Shown: positions 8,740-17,508, numbered from the stretch's first letter. The stretch is DNA of 64,000 nt from Streptomyces sp. V2I9 (GCF_030817475.1 NZ_JAUSZJ010000002.1:4540626-4604625), one strand, 5' to 3'. Notes: generated by a model not told the origin, from the sequence alone. Made by a program: numbers and translations.

Positions 8740-9618
8740 ATGTTCACCTTCCCCAGCACCGACGGCCTCACCATCCACGTCCGCCGCTGGCTTCCCGCCG
8801 CGCCGCCGCGCGCCGTCGTGCAGATCGCCCACGGCATGGGGGAGCACGGCGCCCGCTACGAACCGCTCGCGCGGGCGCTCGTGGCGCACGGGTACGCCGT
8901 GTACGCCGACGACCACCGCGGTCACGGGCTCACGATGCGTCCCGGCCGCCCCGGCGAACTCGGTGAGGACGGCTGGAACCTCCTGGTCGAGGACCTTGCC
9001 GCGCTCACCCGCATCATCCGCGAGCAGCACCCGGCTGTGCCCGTGGTCCTGCTCGGCCACAGTCTCGGCTCCTTCGCCGCGCAGCAGTACCTTCTGGACC
9101 ACGCCGACCTCGTCGACGCCGTGGCACTGTGCGGCACCACCGCAGTGGATCGCCTCTTCGCCTTCCTCGCCGAAGCCGGCGGTGACGTCATGGGCGCCTT
9201 CAACGCCGCCTTCCAGCCGGCGCGCACGGAGGCGGACTGGCTGAGCCGCGACGAGGCCCAGGTGGACGCGTACATCGCGGATCCGCTGTGCGGCTTCACC
9301 CTCGACGGTCCGTCGATGGCCGGTCTCGCCGCCGCCGCGGTCACCCGCCTCGCCGAGCCGAAGGGAATCCCGGCCGAGCTGCCGCTCCACGTACTGGTCG
9401 GGGGCGACGACCCCCTCAACCAGCGCCTGACGCTCAGCGACCTCCTCGTCGAGCGCTACCGTGCGACGGGACTGACCCGTCTGACCCACCGGGCCTACCA
9501 GGGAGCCCGGCACGAGCTGTTCAACGAGACCAACCGTGACGAGGTGGTCGCGGACCTGATCACCTGGCTCGACACCGTCACGAGTACCGGTACCGGTACC
9601 GGTACCGTCACCGGCTGA
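8740..9618 (+). CDS. Alpha/beta hydrolase, lysophospholipase/monoacylglycerol lipase-like
   Basis: The 292-residue product is a serine hydrolase of the Hydrolase_4 group. MFTFPSTDGLTIHVRRWLP begins the fold, HGMGEHGARYEPLARAL is the oxyanion region, GHSLGS carries the nucleophile, and GARHELFNE near the end carries the histidine. No signal peptide is seen. A ribosome binding site AGGAGCAGCC precedes the ATG. The last residues (TSTGTGTGTVTG) are encoded by tandem TACCGG hexamers at 9585-9607, a tail likely to vary between strains. It is divergent from the PucR gene. Substrate class is inferred from the family. Confidence 0.87.
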   Translation: MFTFPSTDGLTIHVRRWLPAAPPRAVVQIAHGMGEHGARYEPLARALVAHGYAVYADDHRGHGLTMRPGRPGELGEDGWNLLVEDLAALTRIIREQHPAVPVVLLGHSLGSFAAQQYLLDHADLVDAVALCGTTAVDRLFAFLAEAGGDVMGAFNAAFQPARTEADWLSRDEAQVDAYIADPLCGFTLDGPSMAGLAAAAVTRLAEPKGIPAELPLHVLVGGDDPLNQRLTLSDLLVERYRATGLTRLTHRAYQGARHELFNETNRDEVVADLITWLDTVTSTGTGTGTVTG

Positions 9619-9694
9619 TCCGGGCCGCCGGCCGCGCTCCGAGCCGCGTCGCCGGAGCCGTCGCCCGCACGGCACCGGTGGTCGGATCGCGCCG

Positions 9695-10186
9695 CTACGC
9701 GTCCTGGTTCACGTGGGCGAGATGGGTGTCCATGGCAGCGCACATCTCTTCCAGCAAGGCCCTGAACTGGTCGAGGACCGCGGGCGGGTAGCGGCCGACG
9801 GCGGCGTCCATGGGCGCCGCGAGCGGATGGAAGAACGCGTCGGCCCGCTCATGGATGTGCGGGCTGCTGCGCAGGGTGACGACGCGCCGGTCGCTGTGCT
9901 CGCGGCTGCGGACGATGTGCCCGGCGCTTTCGAGCCGGTTGAGCAGCGACGTCGTGGCGCCCGAGGAGAGCAGGATGCGCTTGCTGAGGCGGGCCGGGGA
10001 GATCGGGGCGCCCTGCTCCTCGGCCGCGATGATCTCCAGCAGTGCGGTCGCGTCCGTGGCGTACAGACCGAGATGGGCGGCGAAGCTGCGGCTGAGTTCG
10101 GCGTAGCGCCCGCCGTAGACCCGCAGGGCTTCCACCAGCAGCTCGCGCCGCGCCGCAGCATCCTCCGACGTCGGTTCCTCCGTCAC
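9695..10186 (-). CDS. MarR-family transcriptional regulator
   Basis: A 163-residue winged-helix repressor. The DNA-binding core is visible as SPARLSKRILLSSGATTSLL followed by LESAGHIVRSREHSDRRVVT, the conserved recognition helix and wing with the DRR motif. I chose the GTG at VTEEPTSEDAAARREL because it begins the conserved part. It is divergent from a drug-efflux transporter, and the shared region has MarR-like dyads, so it most likely represses the pump and itself until a ligand binds. The ligand is unknown. Confidence 0.88.
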   Translation of the reverse strand: MTEEPTSEDAAARRELLVEALRVYGGRYAELSRSFAAHLGLYATDATALLEIIAAEEQGAPISPARLSKRILLSSGATTSLLNRLESAGHIVRSREHSDRRVVTLRSSPHIHERADAFFHPLAAPMDAAVGRYPPAVLDQFRALLEEMCAAMDTHLAHVNQDA

Positions 10187-10242
10187 CCGTGGCCGTCCTT
10201 CCCCTGCGCGAACATCGCCTGACCCGCACCCGCAGATCGCTT

Positions 10243-10301
10243 TTGACAATCTACCCACCCTCTCATTACCTTCATGGTGGAATTACTTCATCATGGAGGT
10301 A
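10243..10301 (+). promoter_or_regulatory. Promoter and candidate MarR operators of the efflux gene
   Basis: A perfect -35 hexamer TTGACA (10243-10248) has a weak -10, TTACCT, 17 bases later. Two related imperfect dyads follow, TTACCTTCATGGTGGAA (10266-10282), which covers the -10, and TTACTTCATCATGGAGGTA (10283-10301), which covers the ribosome binding site. The arrangement fits repression by the divergent MarR protein. Confidence 0.55.
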
Positions 10302-10306
10302 TTGGC

Positions 10307-11956
10307 ATGCGGGACGCGGTGGCCACCAAACGGTGGCTCGGACTGATCGCCATCGCCCTGGGCGTGGCGCTGATCGTCGTGGACACGACGATCGTCAACG
10401 TGATCACGCCATCGGTCGTCGAGGACCTGGGCGTCAACTCCTCGCAGGCGCAGTGGATCCAGGAGTCGTACGCGATCGTCTTCGCCGCGCTGCTGCTGCT
10501 CACCGGCCGGCTCTCCGACATGCTCGGCGCCCGCCGGGTCTTCACCTGGGGCGTCGTCGTCTTCGGCGCCACCAGCGTGCTCGCCGGGCTGGCGCCGAAC
10601 GGCGGGCTCCTGATCCTGGCCCGCTTCCTCCAGGGCGCGGGCGCGGCGATGATCCTGCCGACCTCTCTGGCCCTGCTGAAGGCCAACTTCACCGGCAAGG
10701 CCCGCGGTCAGGCGTTCGCCGTCTGGGGTTCGACCATCGGAGCGGCCGCCGCACTCGGCCCGCTGCTCGGCGGCTGGCTGTCCGAGCACGTCTCCTGGCG
10801 CTGGGCATTCGGCATCAACGTGCCGCTGTCCGTGCTGGTCGCGTTCGGTGTGGTCCGCTACCTGGCCCGATCGCCCCGGACCGAGGGGCGCATCGACGTG
10901 GTCGGCGCCGTCCTCTCCGTCGTCGGGCTCGGCCTGCTCGCCTTCGGGCTCGTCGAGGGCCGCATCTACGGCTGGGTGGCCACCGTCCACCCGCTCGACC
11001 TCCCCGGCTTCACCTGGGGCGGCGGGCCTTCGCCCGTCCTGGTCGCGCTGATCCTCGCCGGTCTCGCGCTGGGCCTGTTCGTACGCCGCCAGGCGAAGCT
11101 GACGCGGGGCGGCGACGCGTCCAGGGCGATGATGGACGTGCGGCTGTTCTCCATCACCTCGTTCCGCAACGGCAACATCGCCACCCTGATCATCGGCGTC
11201 GGGGAGTTCGGCATCGTCGCGGTACTCCCGCTGTGGCTGCAGTTCACCCTCGGTTACAGCGCGCTGCAGGCCGGGCTCGCCCTGGTGCCGGTGGCCATCG
11301 GCAGCTTCGTCGCCAGCGGGGCCAGCTTCGGAATGGCGGCCAAGGTCTCGCCGCTGATCCAGCTGCGCATGGGCCTCGCGCTCGAAGTCGTCGGCCTGGC
11401 CGGAATCGCCCGGGTGGCCGCCCCGGACACCTCCTGGTGGGCCGTCTCGGCGATGCTCTTCCTGTACGGCATCGGCGTCGGCTTCGCCACGGCCCAGGTC
11501 ACCAACGTGGTCCTCGCCGACATCCCGGACGACAGCAGTGGGCAGGGCTCCGGCATCCAGAGCGCGTTCCGCCAGCTCGGCTCCGCGCTCGGCATCGCCG
11601 CGCTCACCACGGTGTTCTTCACGACCCTCAGTTCCCGGCTGCACGACAGCCTGGTCTCCTCCGGTCTGTCGGGAGCCGCCGCCGACAAGTTCAGCCACGC
11701 CGTCACCGACAGCGCGGGTGCGGCGATCGGCCCGCTGGCCGGGAACCCGCAGACCGTCCCGGTCGCCGACGCCGCCCGTTCGGCGATGTCCGACGGTGTC
11801 GCCATCGGCGGTTACGTGGCGGCGGGGTTCGTGGTTCTGGGCCTGCTCGCCTCCCTGCTCATTCCCGCCATGCCGCCCCGGGCGCAGGCCGCTGCCGGGG
11901 AGGACGAAGAAGGGGAGGAGGCCGAGCCGGAGGTCGAGCCGGCCCCGCGCCACTGA
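10307..11956 (+). CDS. MFS drug-efflux transporter, DHA2 (14-TMS, EmrB/QacA) family
   Basis: The 549-residue protein is a proton-driven multidrug exporter by family. The first segment WLGLIAIALGVALIVVDTTI contains the DHA2 signature around VDTTIVNVITPSV, the loop GRLSDMLGARRVF is motif A, and many hydrophobic segments follow, consistent with 14 helices. The C-terminus is acidic. The ATG follows GGAGG by seven bases. An in-frame ATG 33 bases upstream lies inside the operator and is unlikely. Pairing with a divergent MarR gene is the common arrangement for inducible pumps. Confidence 0.92.
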   Translation: MRDAVATKRWLGLIAIALGVALIVVDTTIVNVITPSVVEDLGVNSSQAQWIQESYAIVFAALLLLTGRLSDMLGARRVFTWGVVVFGATSVLAGLAPNGGLLILARFLQGAGAAMILPTSLALLKANFTGKARGQAFAVWGSTIGAAAALGPLLGGWLSEHVSWRWAFGINVPLSVLVAFGVVRYLARSPRTEGRIDVVGAVLSVVGLGLLAFGLVEGRIYGWVATVHPLDLPGFTWGGGPSPVLVALILAGLALGLFVRRQAKLTRGGDASRAMMDVRLFSITSFRNGNIATLIIGVGEFGIVAVLPLWLQFTLGYSALQAGLALVPVAIGSFVASGASFGMAAKVSPLIQLRMGLALEVVGLAGIARVAAPDTSWWAVSAMLFLYGIGVGFATAQVTNVVLADIPDDSSGQGSGIQSAFRQLGSALGIAALTTVFFTTLSSRLHDSLVSSGLSGAAADKFSHAVTDSAGAAIGPLAGNPQTVPVADAARSAMSDGVAIGGYVAAGFVVLGLLASLLIPAMPPRAQAAAGEDEEGEEAEPEVEPAPRH

Positions 11957-12059
11957 CGGCTGCCCCTGGCCGGACAGCCGGACGGCCGCCCCCGCCGGAC
12001 GGCTGCCCCCCGCCGGGCGGCCGGGGTGGCGGCGCTGGGGGCAGCGGTGAGGCAGGCGG

Positions 12060-12512
12060 TTACGCGGTACCGGGTGTCTTGCGCGTGGTGACGTTCATCC
12101 GGTTCCACGCGTTGACGGTGAAGACGAGCGCGACGAGCTGGGCGAGCTCCTTCTCCTCGAAGTGCTCCGCCGCCCGCTCGTACACCGCGTCCGAGACACC
12201 CGCGGGCAGCAGGGTCACGGCCTCGGTCAGCGCGAGGGCCGCCCGCTCCCTCTCGGTGAACAGGCTCGACTCCTCCCACGCGGAGAGCTGGTAGATCCGC
12301 TGCTCCGACTCCCCGGCCTTGCGGGCGTCGGCGGCGTGGTAATCGATGCAGTACGTGCAGCGGTTGACCTGCGACGCACGGATCTGCACCAACTCGATCA
12401 GGGCGGGGTCGAGCCCTTCACGAGCGGCTGCGTCGAGGGCGAGAACCGCCGTGAACACGCGGGGGGAGACGGCGGAGAAATTCATGCGCTGAGGTACCTG
12501 GAACGTGGTCAT
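12060..12512 (-). CDS. Carboxymuconolactone decarboxylase (AhpD-like) family protein
   Basis: The 150-residue protein has the AhpD-type redox motif in NRCTYCIDYHAADARKAG (Cys-x-x-Cys with the following His) and the family helices (FTERERAALALTEAVTLL, LVALVFTVNAWNRMNV). Such proteins are small alkylhydroperoxidase-like disulfide reductases. I chose the start giving MTTFQVPQRMNFSAVSP because the conserved part begins there. The gene is convergent with the efflux gene and divergent from the DUF3626 gene. The electron donor is unknown. Confidence 0.9.
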   Translation of the reverse strand: MTTFQVPQRMNFSAVSPRVFTAVLALDAAAREGLDPALIELVQIRASQVNRCTYCIDYHAADARKAGESEQRIYQLSAWEESSLFTERERAALALTEAVTLLPAGVSDAVYERAAEHFEEKELAQLVALVFTVNAWNRMNVTTRKTPGTA

Positions 12513-12706
12513 GCAAGGACCGTAGGCCGGGAAGCGACCGGGGTCGGGGTGCATTCCCGCAGTGAAATAGTGGGTCAATTGTTGCGCCGGGGTGGCCTCG
12601 GAGAGCGTCTCGATCGGTGATCGATCCCTGCTCCCATCACGTGGGAACGGGACGGCGGCGGACAATCCGCGTGCACCGGGTGCTCAGGATGGGGAACACT
12701 GCGCCG

Positions 12707-13609
12707 ATGAGCTCTGCAGCCTCCCGGACAGCGCGGGAACGGGCACTTCGGCATGTCGCGGAACGGGCGTCGGGCCCGCCGATGGACCCGGCGTTGCGGG
12801 TGACCCTCAACTTCCACCCGGACCGTCTGCTGCACGGCACGCCGATCCTGGAGGCTATGGCCGAGGGCGGCGTCTACCACTCGCAGTTCGTCACGGGGAC
12901 CAGCAACGGCGGCCTGACCGCCCATCCGGGTGGCGACCGGTGGCGCTGGGAGAGCCGGATCTTCGGCGGTGCGTACGACGAAGCGACCGCTCATGAGCGG
13001 CCCGTCTACGGGGCGTTGAACTTCCGCCGCAAGCCGGTCGGCGGGGCGCCGCGGTTCGGCTCGGCTTATTTCCGGCTGACGGCCGAGACGCTGACGCGGA
13101 GCACGTTCTGTTACCCGGACAGCTTCCTTGAACCATCGGATTTCGGTGTCGCGGCCCGGATGGGGCTCATCGAGCTTGCCTGCGCCGATCAGCAGGACGA
13201 GCTCGACGACTACATCGAGGCGCAGGTGCACGGGTCGGTCCAGCTGCGATGCGATGTGGAGGCGCTGGTGCTGGACCCCTGCTACCAGGACACGGCAGTC
13301 GGGGAGGCGGCTCTGCGGCTTGGCTGCCCGGTGGAGTGGCACCCCGGCTTCCGACTCTGCGTCGAAGAACTCCGACGTCACCCTGACTACCGCGGCCAGG
13401 AGTACGTCGACCTGGGCACGCGGATCGCGGTCGACGGCATGCTCGACCCTCGGATCATCGGAGACTCCGCACGTGCCGGCCTCCATGACCCCCAGGCGGT
13501 CAAGAAGGTGTGGCACTACCTGGCGCGATTCGGGGCCCCTCGGAAGGCCGCGGACGGATCGGTGGCTCCGGCACCGATGGAGGGGGCCGTACTCGATGGC
13601 CTTCGTTGA
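12707..13609 (+). CDS. DUF3626 family protein
   Basis: This 300-residue protein matches the DUF3626 family, whose function is not established. Recognisable blocks are LRVTLNFHPDRLLHGTPIL, QFVTGTSNGGLTAHPGGDRW, RPVYGALNFRRKPVGGAPRF, GSAYFRLT and the C-terminal VKKVWHYLARFG; these conserved regions are all present, so the gene looks intact. The start could be this ATG (MSSAASRTARER) or one 18 bases upstream (MGNTAP). There is no signal peptide. The gene ends just before a transposase remnant. Confidence 0.8.
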   Translation: MSSAASRTARERALRHVAERASGPPMDPALRVTLNFHPDRLLHGTPILEAMAEGGVYHSQFVTGTSNGGLTAHPGGDRWRWESRIFGGAYDEATAHERPVYGALNFRRKPVGGAPRFGSAYFRLTAETLTRSTFCYPDSFLEPSDFGVAARMGLIELACADQQDELDDYIEAQVHGSVQLRCDVEALVLDPCYQDTAVGEAALRLGCPVEWHPGFRLCVEELRRHPDYRGQEYVDLGTRIAVDGMLDPRIIGDSARAGLHDPQAVKKVWHYLARFGAPRKAADGSVAPAPMEGAVLDGLR

Positions 13610-13648
13610 GGGGCTGGTGCCAGAGGTTCCGGGAATGCGTTCCGGGCC

Positions 13649-13972
13649 GTGCGGCCGCAGATCCCCACGAGACCGCAAGGCGGGGGCCGTCGGACGTGCG
13701 ACGATCGAACGGTTCTCGCCGCGATCATCTCCGCCGTCACGCCAGGGTGCACCCGGCGGCAGATGCCGCCGGTTTTCGACGCCTCACGACAGACAGTCCA
13801 CCGCCGCTCCTCCGAGTGGACTGCGCCACGGGTGTGGGCGAAGCTCCACCCCCTGGTGCGGGACGAGCTCGGTGCCCGCGGGGAGCTGACAGGACCGAAT
13901 CCTGTCGATCGTGGCAAGAGAGGCTCGAAGACCCACTTGATCACAGAACGGCCGGGTCTGCCTGTCTCTGTA
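13649..13972 (+). pseudogene. IS5-family transposase remnant
   Basis: The reading frame has DDRTVLAAIISAVTPGCTRR, then a helix-turn-helix-like FDASRQTVHRR-SEWTAPRVW, then DELGARGEL, as in the N-terminal part of IS5-type transposases. It jumps directly at about 13889 to TGPNPVDRGKRGSKTHLITE, which normally follows some 25-30 residues later. The segment with the first catalytic aspartate is therefore deleted, and the rest of the transposase after GLPVSV is missing. It cannot be active. No terminal inverted repeats were found. Confidence 0.75.
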
Positions 13973-14081
13973 CGGAGGCAGGGGCTACGGTCATTCGGCA
14001 GTTAATCGGACGGAATGGGTGGTTCCGGGCGGGGGTCGGCGGGTAGGAGTCGGGAGAGATCCCCTTGGGGAGGCTGATTCG

Positions 14082-14519
14082 ATGCCGTGGTTCGCCTGGT
14101 TGCTGGCCGCGGCGGCGCTCGGAGTCGCGGAGTTCTTCACGCTCACCCTGGTCTTCGGGCTGCTGGCCGGCGCGGCGCTGGTGGCCGCCGTCGTGGCCGG
14201 TGTGGGCGTCGGACTGCTCGGGCAGCTCATCGCGCTCGGGTTGGCGGCGGTGGCGGGGCTCGCCCTCGTACGGCCCGTCGCCCTGCGGCAGATCGCCCAG
14301 GCGCCGCTGACCGTCGAGGGCAGCGACGCGCTGATCGGCAAGCGGGCCGAAGTCGTGCAGGAGGTCACCGCGACACATGGGCTGATCAAGCTCTCCGGTG
14401 AGGAATGGTCCGCCCGCGCCTTCGACGAAGCTCAGGTGATTCCCGTGGGCGCCCTGGTGGACGTCATGGAGATCGACGGCGCGACAGCCGTGGTGTACCC
14501 CCGCGAGCTTTTCCCCTGA
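14082..14519 (+). CDS. NfeD family membrane protein
   Basis: A 145-residue protein with two to three membrane segments (MPWFAWLLAAAALGVAEFFT, then VFGLLAGAALVAAVVAG and LLGQLIALGLAAVAGLALV) and a C-terminal OB-fold soluble domain (LIGKRAEVVQEV to ATAVVYPRELFP). Short NfeD proteins are partners of SPFH/flotillin-like proteins in membrane microdomains, and the next gene is exactly such a protein. The start follows GGGGAGGCTGATTCG, a good ribosome binding site. Confidence 0.9.
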   Translation: MPWFAWLLAAAALGVAEFFTLTLVFGLLAGAALVAAVVAGVGVGLLGQLIALGLAAVAGLALVRPVALRQIAQAPLTVEGSDALIGKRAEVVQEVTATHGLIKLSGEEWSARAFDEAQVIPVGALVDVMEIDGATAVVYPRELFP

Positions 14520-14529
14520 CCCTTGATTG

Positions 14530-14613
14530 ATCCCTGATCCCTGATCCCTGATCCCTGATCCCTGATCCCTGATCCCTGATCCCTGATCCCTGATCCCTGA
14601 TCCCTGATCCCTG
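14530..14613. repeat. Twelve perfect tandem copies of the heptamer ATCCCTG
   Basis: ATCCCTG is repeated twelve times without a mismatch (84 bases) in the spacer between the nfeD stop and the ribosome binding site of the SPFH gene. It lies ten bases after the stop codon, so it is transcribed if the two genes are co-transcribed. Seven-base periodicity is not coding. It should expand and contract by slippage. Confidence 0.97.
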
Positions 14614-14666
14614 ACCGCCCGAGCGCCTGGGACACGGAGCGCTCGTGGCGAAGGAGGACGTGACGT

Positions 14667-15806
14667 ATGGATCCGGTCGTCATTCCGATACTCGTGGCGG
14701 CGCTCGTCGCCGTCTTTCTCGTGGCCGCCACCGTACGCATCGTCCCGCAGGCGCGCCGTTACAACGTCGAACGGTTCGGCCGCTACCGCCGGACGCTGCA
14801 ACCCGGCCTGAACTTCGTCCTGCCGGTGGCGGACCGGATCAACACCAAGCTCGACGTGCGCGAGCAGGTGTACTCCTCCGACCCCAAGCCGGTGATCACC
14901 GAGGACAATCTCGTGGTCAACATCGACACCGTCCTCTACTACCAGATCACCGACCCACGGGCGGCCGCCTACGAGGTCGCCGACTATCTGCAGGCCATCG
15001 ACCAGCTCACCGTGACCACTCTCCGCAACGTCATCGGCAGCATGGACCTGGAGGGCACGCTCACCAGCCGCGAGGAGATCAACGCCCGGCTGCGCGCCGT
15101 CCTCGACGACGCCACCGGCAAGTGGGGCATCCGCGTCAACCGCGTCGAGATCAAGGCCATCGACCCGCCGAACACCATCAAGGAGGCGATGGAGAAGCAG
15201 ATGCGCGCCGAGCGCGACAAGCGCGCCGCCATCCTGCACGCCGAAGGTGAGCGACAGGCCAAGATCCTCACCGCCGAAGGCACCAAACAGAAGGACATCC
15301 TGGAGGCCCAGGGCACCCAGCAGGCCACCATCCTGCGCGCCGACGGCGAGTCGAAGGCCGTGGAGCTCGTCTTCCAGGCCGTCCACCGCAACAACGCCGA
15401 CGCGAAGGTCCTCGCCTACAAGTACCTGGAGACCCTTCCGCACCTTGCCCAGAGCGACAACAACACCTTCTGGGTGATCCCCGGCGAGCTGACCGAGGCG
15501 ATCCGTACGGTGACCAGTGCGTTCGGCGATCAGGCGACCGGTACGGGACCGCCGCCGGGCGCGCGGCGCGAGGGCGCGGCCGGCGGCGACGCCTCCGACG
15601 GCACCGGTAAGGACCACGTCGGGGCTCCGGAGATCGAGCCGAACTCCACGCTCGCCCTGGACGCCGTCGCCGCCGCCGACGAGGCGGCCAAGCAGGCCGC
15701 CGTCGCGGTGAGCGACGCGAGGGCGGAGGCGGACGCCGCCGGGGAGACCCGGCTGCCGAGACGTGGGACCGGCACCGCCACCGGAGCCGAAGCCGACGAC
15801 CGCTGA
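14667..15806 (+). CDS. SPFH/band 7 (stomatin-like) membrane protein
   Basis: This 379-residue protein has one N-terminal membrane anchor (about residues 4-26) followed by an SPFH/PHB domain with the stomatin signature (RRYNVERFGRYRRTLQPGLN, DVREQVYSSDPKPVITEDN, WGIRVNRVEIKAIDPP). An Ala/Glu-rich coiled coil (about 175-240, EKQMRAERDKRAAILHAEGE) probably drives oligomer formation. The C-terminal 100 residues are low-complexity and acidic. AAGGAGGACGTGACGT gives an excellent ribosome binding site. With NfeD upstream it should form a membrane scaffold or protease-regulating complex. Confidence 0.93.
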   Translation: MDPVVIPILVAALVAVFLVAATVRIVPQARRYNVERFGRYRRTLQPGLNFVLPVADRINTKLDVREQVYSSDPKPVITEDNLVVNIDTVLYYQITDPRAAAYEVADYLQAIDQLTVTTLRNVIGSMDLEGTLTSREEINARLRAVLDDATGKWGIRVNRVEIKAIDPPNTIKEAMEKQMRAERDKRAAILHAEGERQAKILTAEGTKQKDILEAQGTQQATILRADGESKAVELVFQAVHRNNADAKVLAYKYLETLPHLAQSDNNTFWVIPGELTEAIRTVTSAFGDQATGTGPPPGARREGAAGGDASDGTGKDHVGAPEIEPNSTLALDAVAAADEAAKQAAVAVSDARAEADAAGETRLPRRGTGTATGAEADDR

Positions 15807-15972
15807 GTGCTGAGTTCTGAGCGCTGACCGGGAGGGCGGCAGGGCGGGCTTCGGCGCGTGAAGCCCTTGGTGACGGCTCCGTTACGTAAAGCCCTTGGTG
15901 CCGCCGCGCCCGTACGGCAGACTTGCCGCCGCAGTTCATATGAGAGTGCGGGCGACTCGGGGGAATGCAACG

Positions 15973-17508
15973 GTGAACCGTCGCCTGTCGATGGCGCTGA
16001 CCGCCTATGGGGTGGGGAACCAGGCGTTCCTCCTCTGGGCGCTCGAACCGCTGAAGGAACGGGTCTCCGACGTCCTCCCGCCCGGCATGACCGTGGGCGA
16101 GGTCCGGCTGCTCGGCCTCTCGCTCGAAGGGTTCGCGGTACGCGACACGGCGCACGCCGCGGGGTGGTTGCCGCAGGTCGTCTTTCTGGTGGTCAGCGGT
16201 CTGCTCACCTACGGCGTACTCCGCGGAAGCGCGGGCATCAGGCCGAGGTTCAGGTCCGTCCTCGCTCTCGCCGGAGCCTCGCTGCTCGCCGCGGGGACGG
16301 CCCTGCTGGTCGCTCCGGCTCTGGACCCGGACTCCTCCCTCCTGCCCGCGTACGGTGAGTGGGTCCTGCGGGCCCAGCTCGGCGAGGTGCCCGCGGCGGC
16401 GGCCCAGTTCGCGCTGCTCACCCTGTGGTGGCCGCTCGTCCCCTGGCTCCTGCTGTGGCGGTACCGGAACTGGCAGCCCGTACGGACCTACCTCCGGAAC
16501 GCGGAAGACGCCGTGGAGGACGCCGCGAGTCCTGAGCGTCCTACAGGTCCCGTGAGTCCCACGGGTCCCACGGGTCTCGCGAATTCCGTGGAACCCGTGG
16601 GACCCGTGGGACCCGTGGGTTCCACGGGCCCTGCGCGCCCGGTGAACCTCGCCGACCCCGACAGCCCCGCAGACCCCGACGACCACGCAGACCCCGACCG
16701 CCCTGTACGCCCCGGCAGCCCCGAGCGGCCCGGCCCACGGGCCGTCTCCGCCAGGGAGCGGCGGCACATCGTGTGCGCCGGGCTGATTCCGGCCGTCCTG
16801 CTGGCCGTGGCCGGGGGACCGGTCCTCCGCCACATCCGGGTGCGGCATCTTTCGCAGGGCGCGCCCGGCTCCCCGGACGCCTCGGTCACCTTCGACCCGG
16901 ACCTGTGGGATTCCTACACTCCGCCGCAGCTTGTCGAGGAATGGAGCGGCGTGCTCTACCCGGCGTTGCGCCTCCGCCCGCTCAGGACCGAGTTGGACGT
17001 CGGCTGGTCCGTCACGCTGGTGGTCTGCCTCGTCTTTCTCGGGGCCCTGGCGCTCGCGCTGCGCGCGGTCGCCACGCGTTCGGCCGGGCTCCTGCGGCGC
17101 GCCCCGGCGGAGGCCGGGCGTGCCCCCGCCTCCGGCGGCCCGGCCGCGTACCTCGGGATCGTCATGAAGGGGTGGTACGCGACCCTCCTGGCCGCCGCCG
17201 TCGCCGCGTTCGTGGAGGGCCGGCTGCTGCGATGGTTCGCCCCGCGCAGGGAGAGCGGTCCGGCGGCCACCGACCACCTGGGCGTGGCGCTCGGCGACGC
17301 GGTCCGGTTCGGTGCGGCCTGGGGGTGGGCGACCGGGCTCGCGTGCCTGGCGGTGGTTCTGGTGATGATGCGGCGCGCGACCCCCGTGGTCCCGCAGGCC
17401 GGTGGGGACGAGGAACAGCCGGACCGAGAGGTCGGGGAACAGCCGGACCGTGGGGTCGGGAAGCAGCCGGTCCGTGAGTGCGAGGAGCAGTCGGCCCATG
17501 GCGAATAA
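15973..17508 (+). CDS. Multi-pass membrane protein with a Gly-Pro-rich central region
   Basis: I recognise no family. The 511-residue protein has about seven hydrophobic segments (for example WLPQVVFLVVSGLLTYGVL, FALLTLWWPLVPWLLLW, LIPAVLLAVAGGPVL and SVTLVVCLVFLGALALAL). A central cytoplasmic or external stretch (residues 180-250) is rich in GPV, GPT and DPD triplets with a collagen-like look. The C-terminal 35 residues are acidic with three near-repeats of EQPDREVG. The GTG start (MNRRLSMALTAYG) is chosen; an in-frame ATG 33 bases upstream is possible. The stop overlaps the next gene by 11 bases, indicating a joint role. Confidence 0.75.
   Translation: MNRRLSMALTAYGVGNQAFLLWALEPLKERVSDVLPPGMTVGEVRLLGLSLEGFAVRDTAHAAGWLPQVVFLVVSGLLTYGVLRGSAGIRPRFRSVLALAGASLLAAGTALLVAPALDPDSSLLPAYGEWVLRAQLGEVPAAAAQFALLTLWWPLVPWLLLWRYRNWQPVRTYLRNAEDAVEDAASPERPTGPVSPTGPTGLANSVEPVGPVGPVGSTGPARPVNLADPDSPADPDDHADPDRPVRPGSPERPGPRAVSARERRHIVCAGLIPAVLLAVAGGPVLRHIRVRHLSQGAPGSPDASVTFDPDLWDSYTPPQLVEEWSGVLYPALRLRPLRTELDVGWSVTLVVCLVFLGALALALRAVATRSAGLLRRAPAEAGRAPASGGPAAYLGIVMKGWYATLLAAAVAAFVEGRLLRWFAPRRESGPAATDHLGVALGDAVRFGAAWGWATGLACLAVVLVMMRRATPVVPQAGGDEEQPDREVGEQPDRGVGKQPVRECEEQSAHGE
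16556..16612. repeat. 20-bp perfect inverted repeat inside the coding sequence
   Basis: The DNA encoding the Gly-Pro-rich region consists of 9-bp repeats (CCCACGGGT, later ACCCGTGGG) in opposite orientations. The two blocks pair over 20 bases without mismatch around a 17-base loop. A stable hairpin is expected in the mRNA or in single-stranded DNA. Confidence 0.9.

Noticed and set aside
14530..14613. Possible CRISPR array.
   Set aside because: The repeats are contiguous heptamers without spacers and there are no cas genes.
14432..14740. Open frame reading repeated DQGSGIR on the minus strand through the heptamer array.
   Set aside because: The periodic peptide is a by-product of the heptamer repeat; no start, domain or neighbour supports translation.
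15807..15972. Repeated AAGCCCTTGGTG before the Gly-Pro-rich membrane protein gene.
   Set aside because: Only two copies of a short motif; probably chance or a minor promoter feature.
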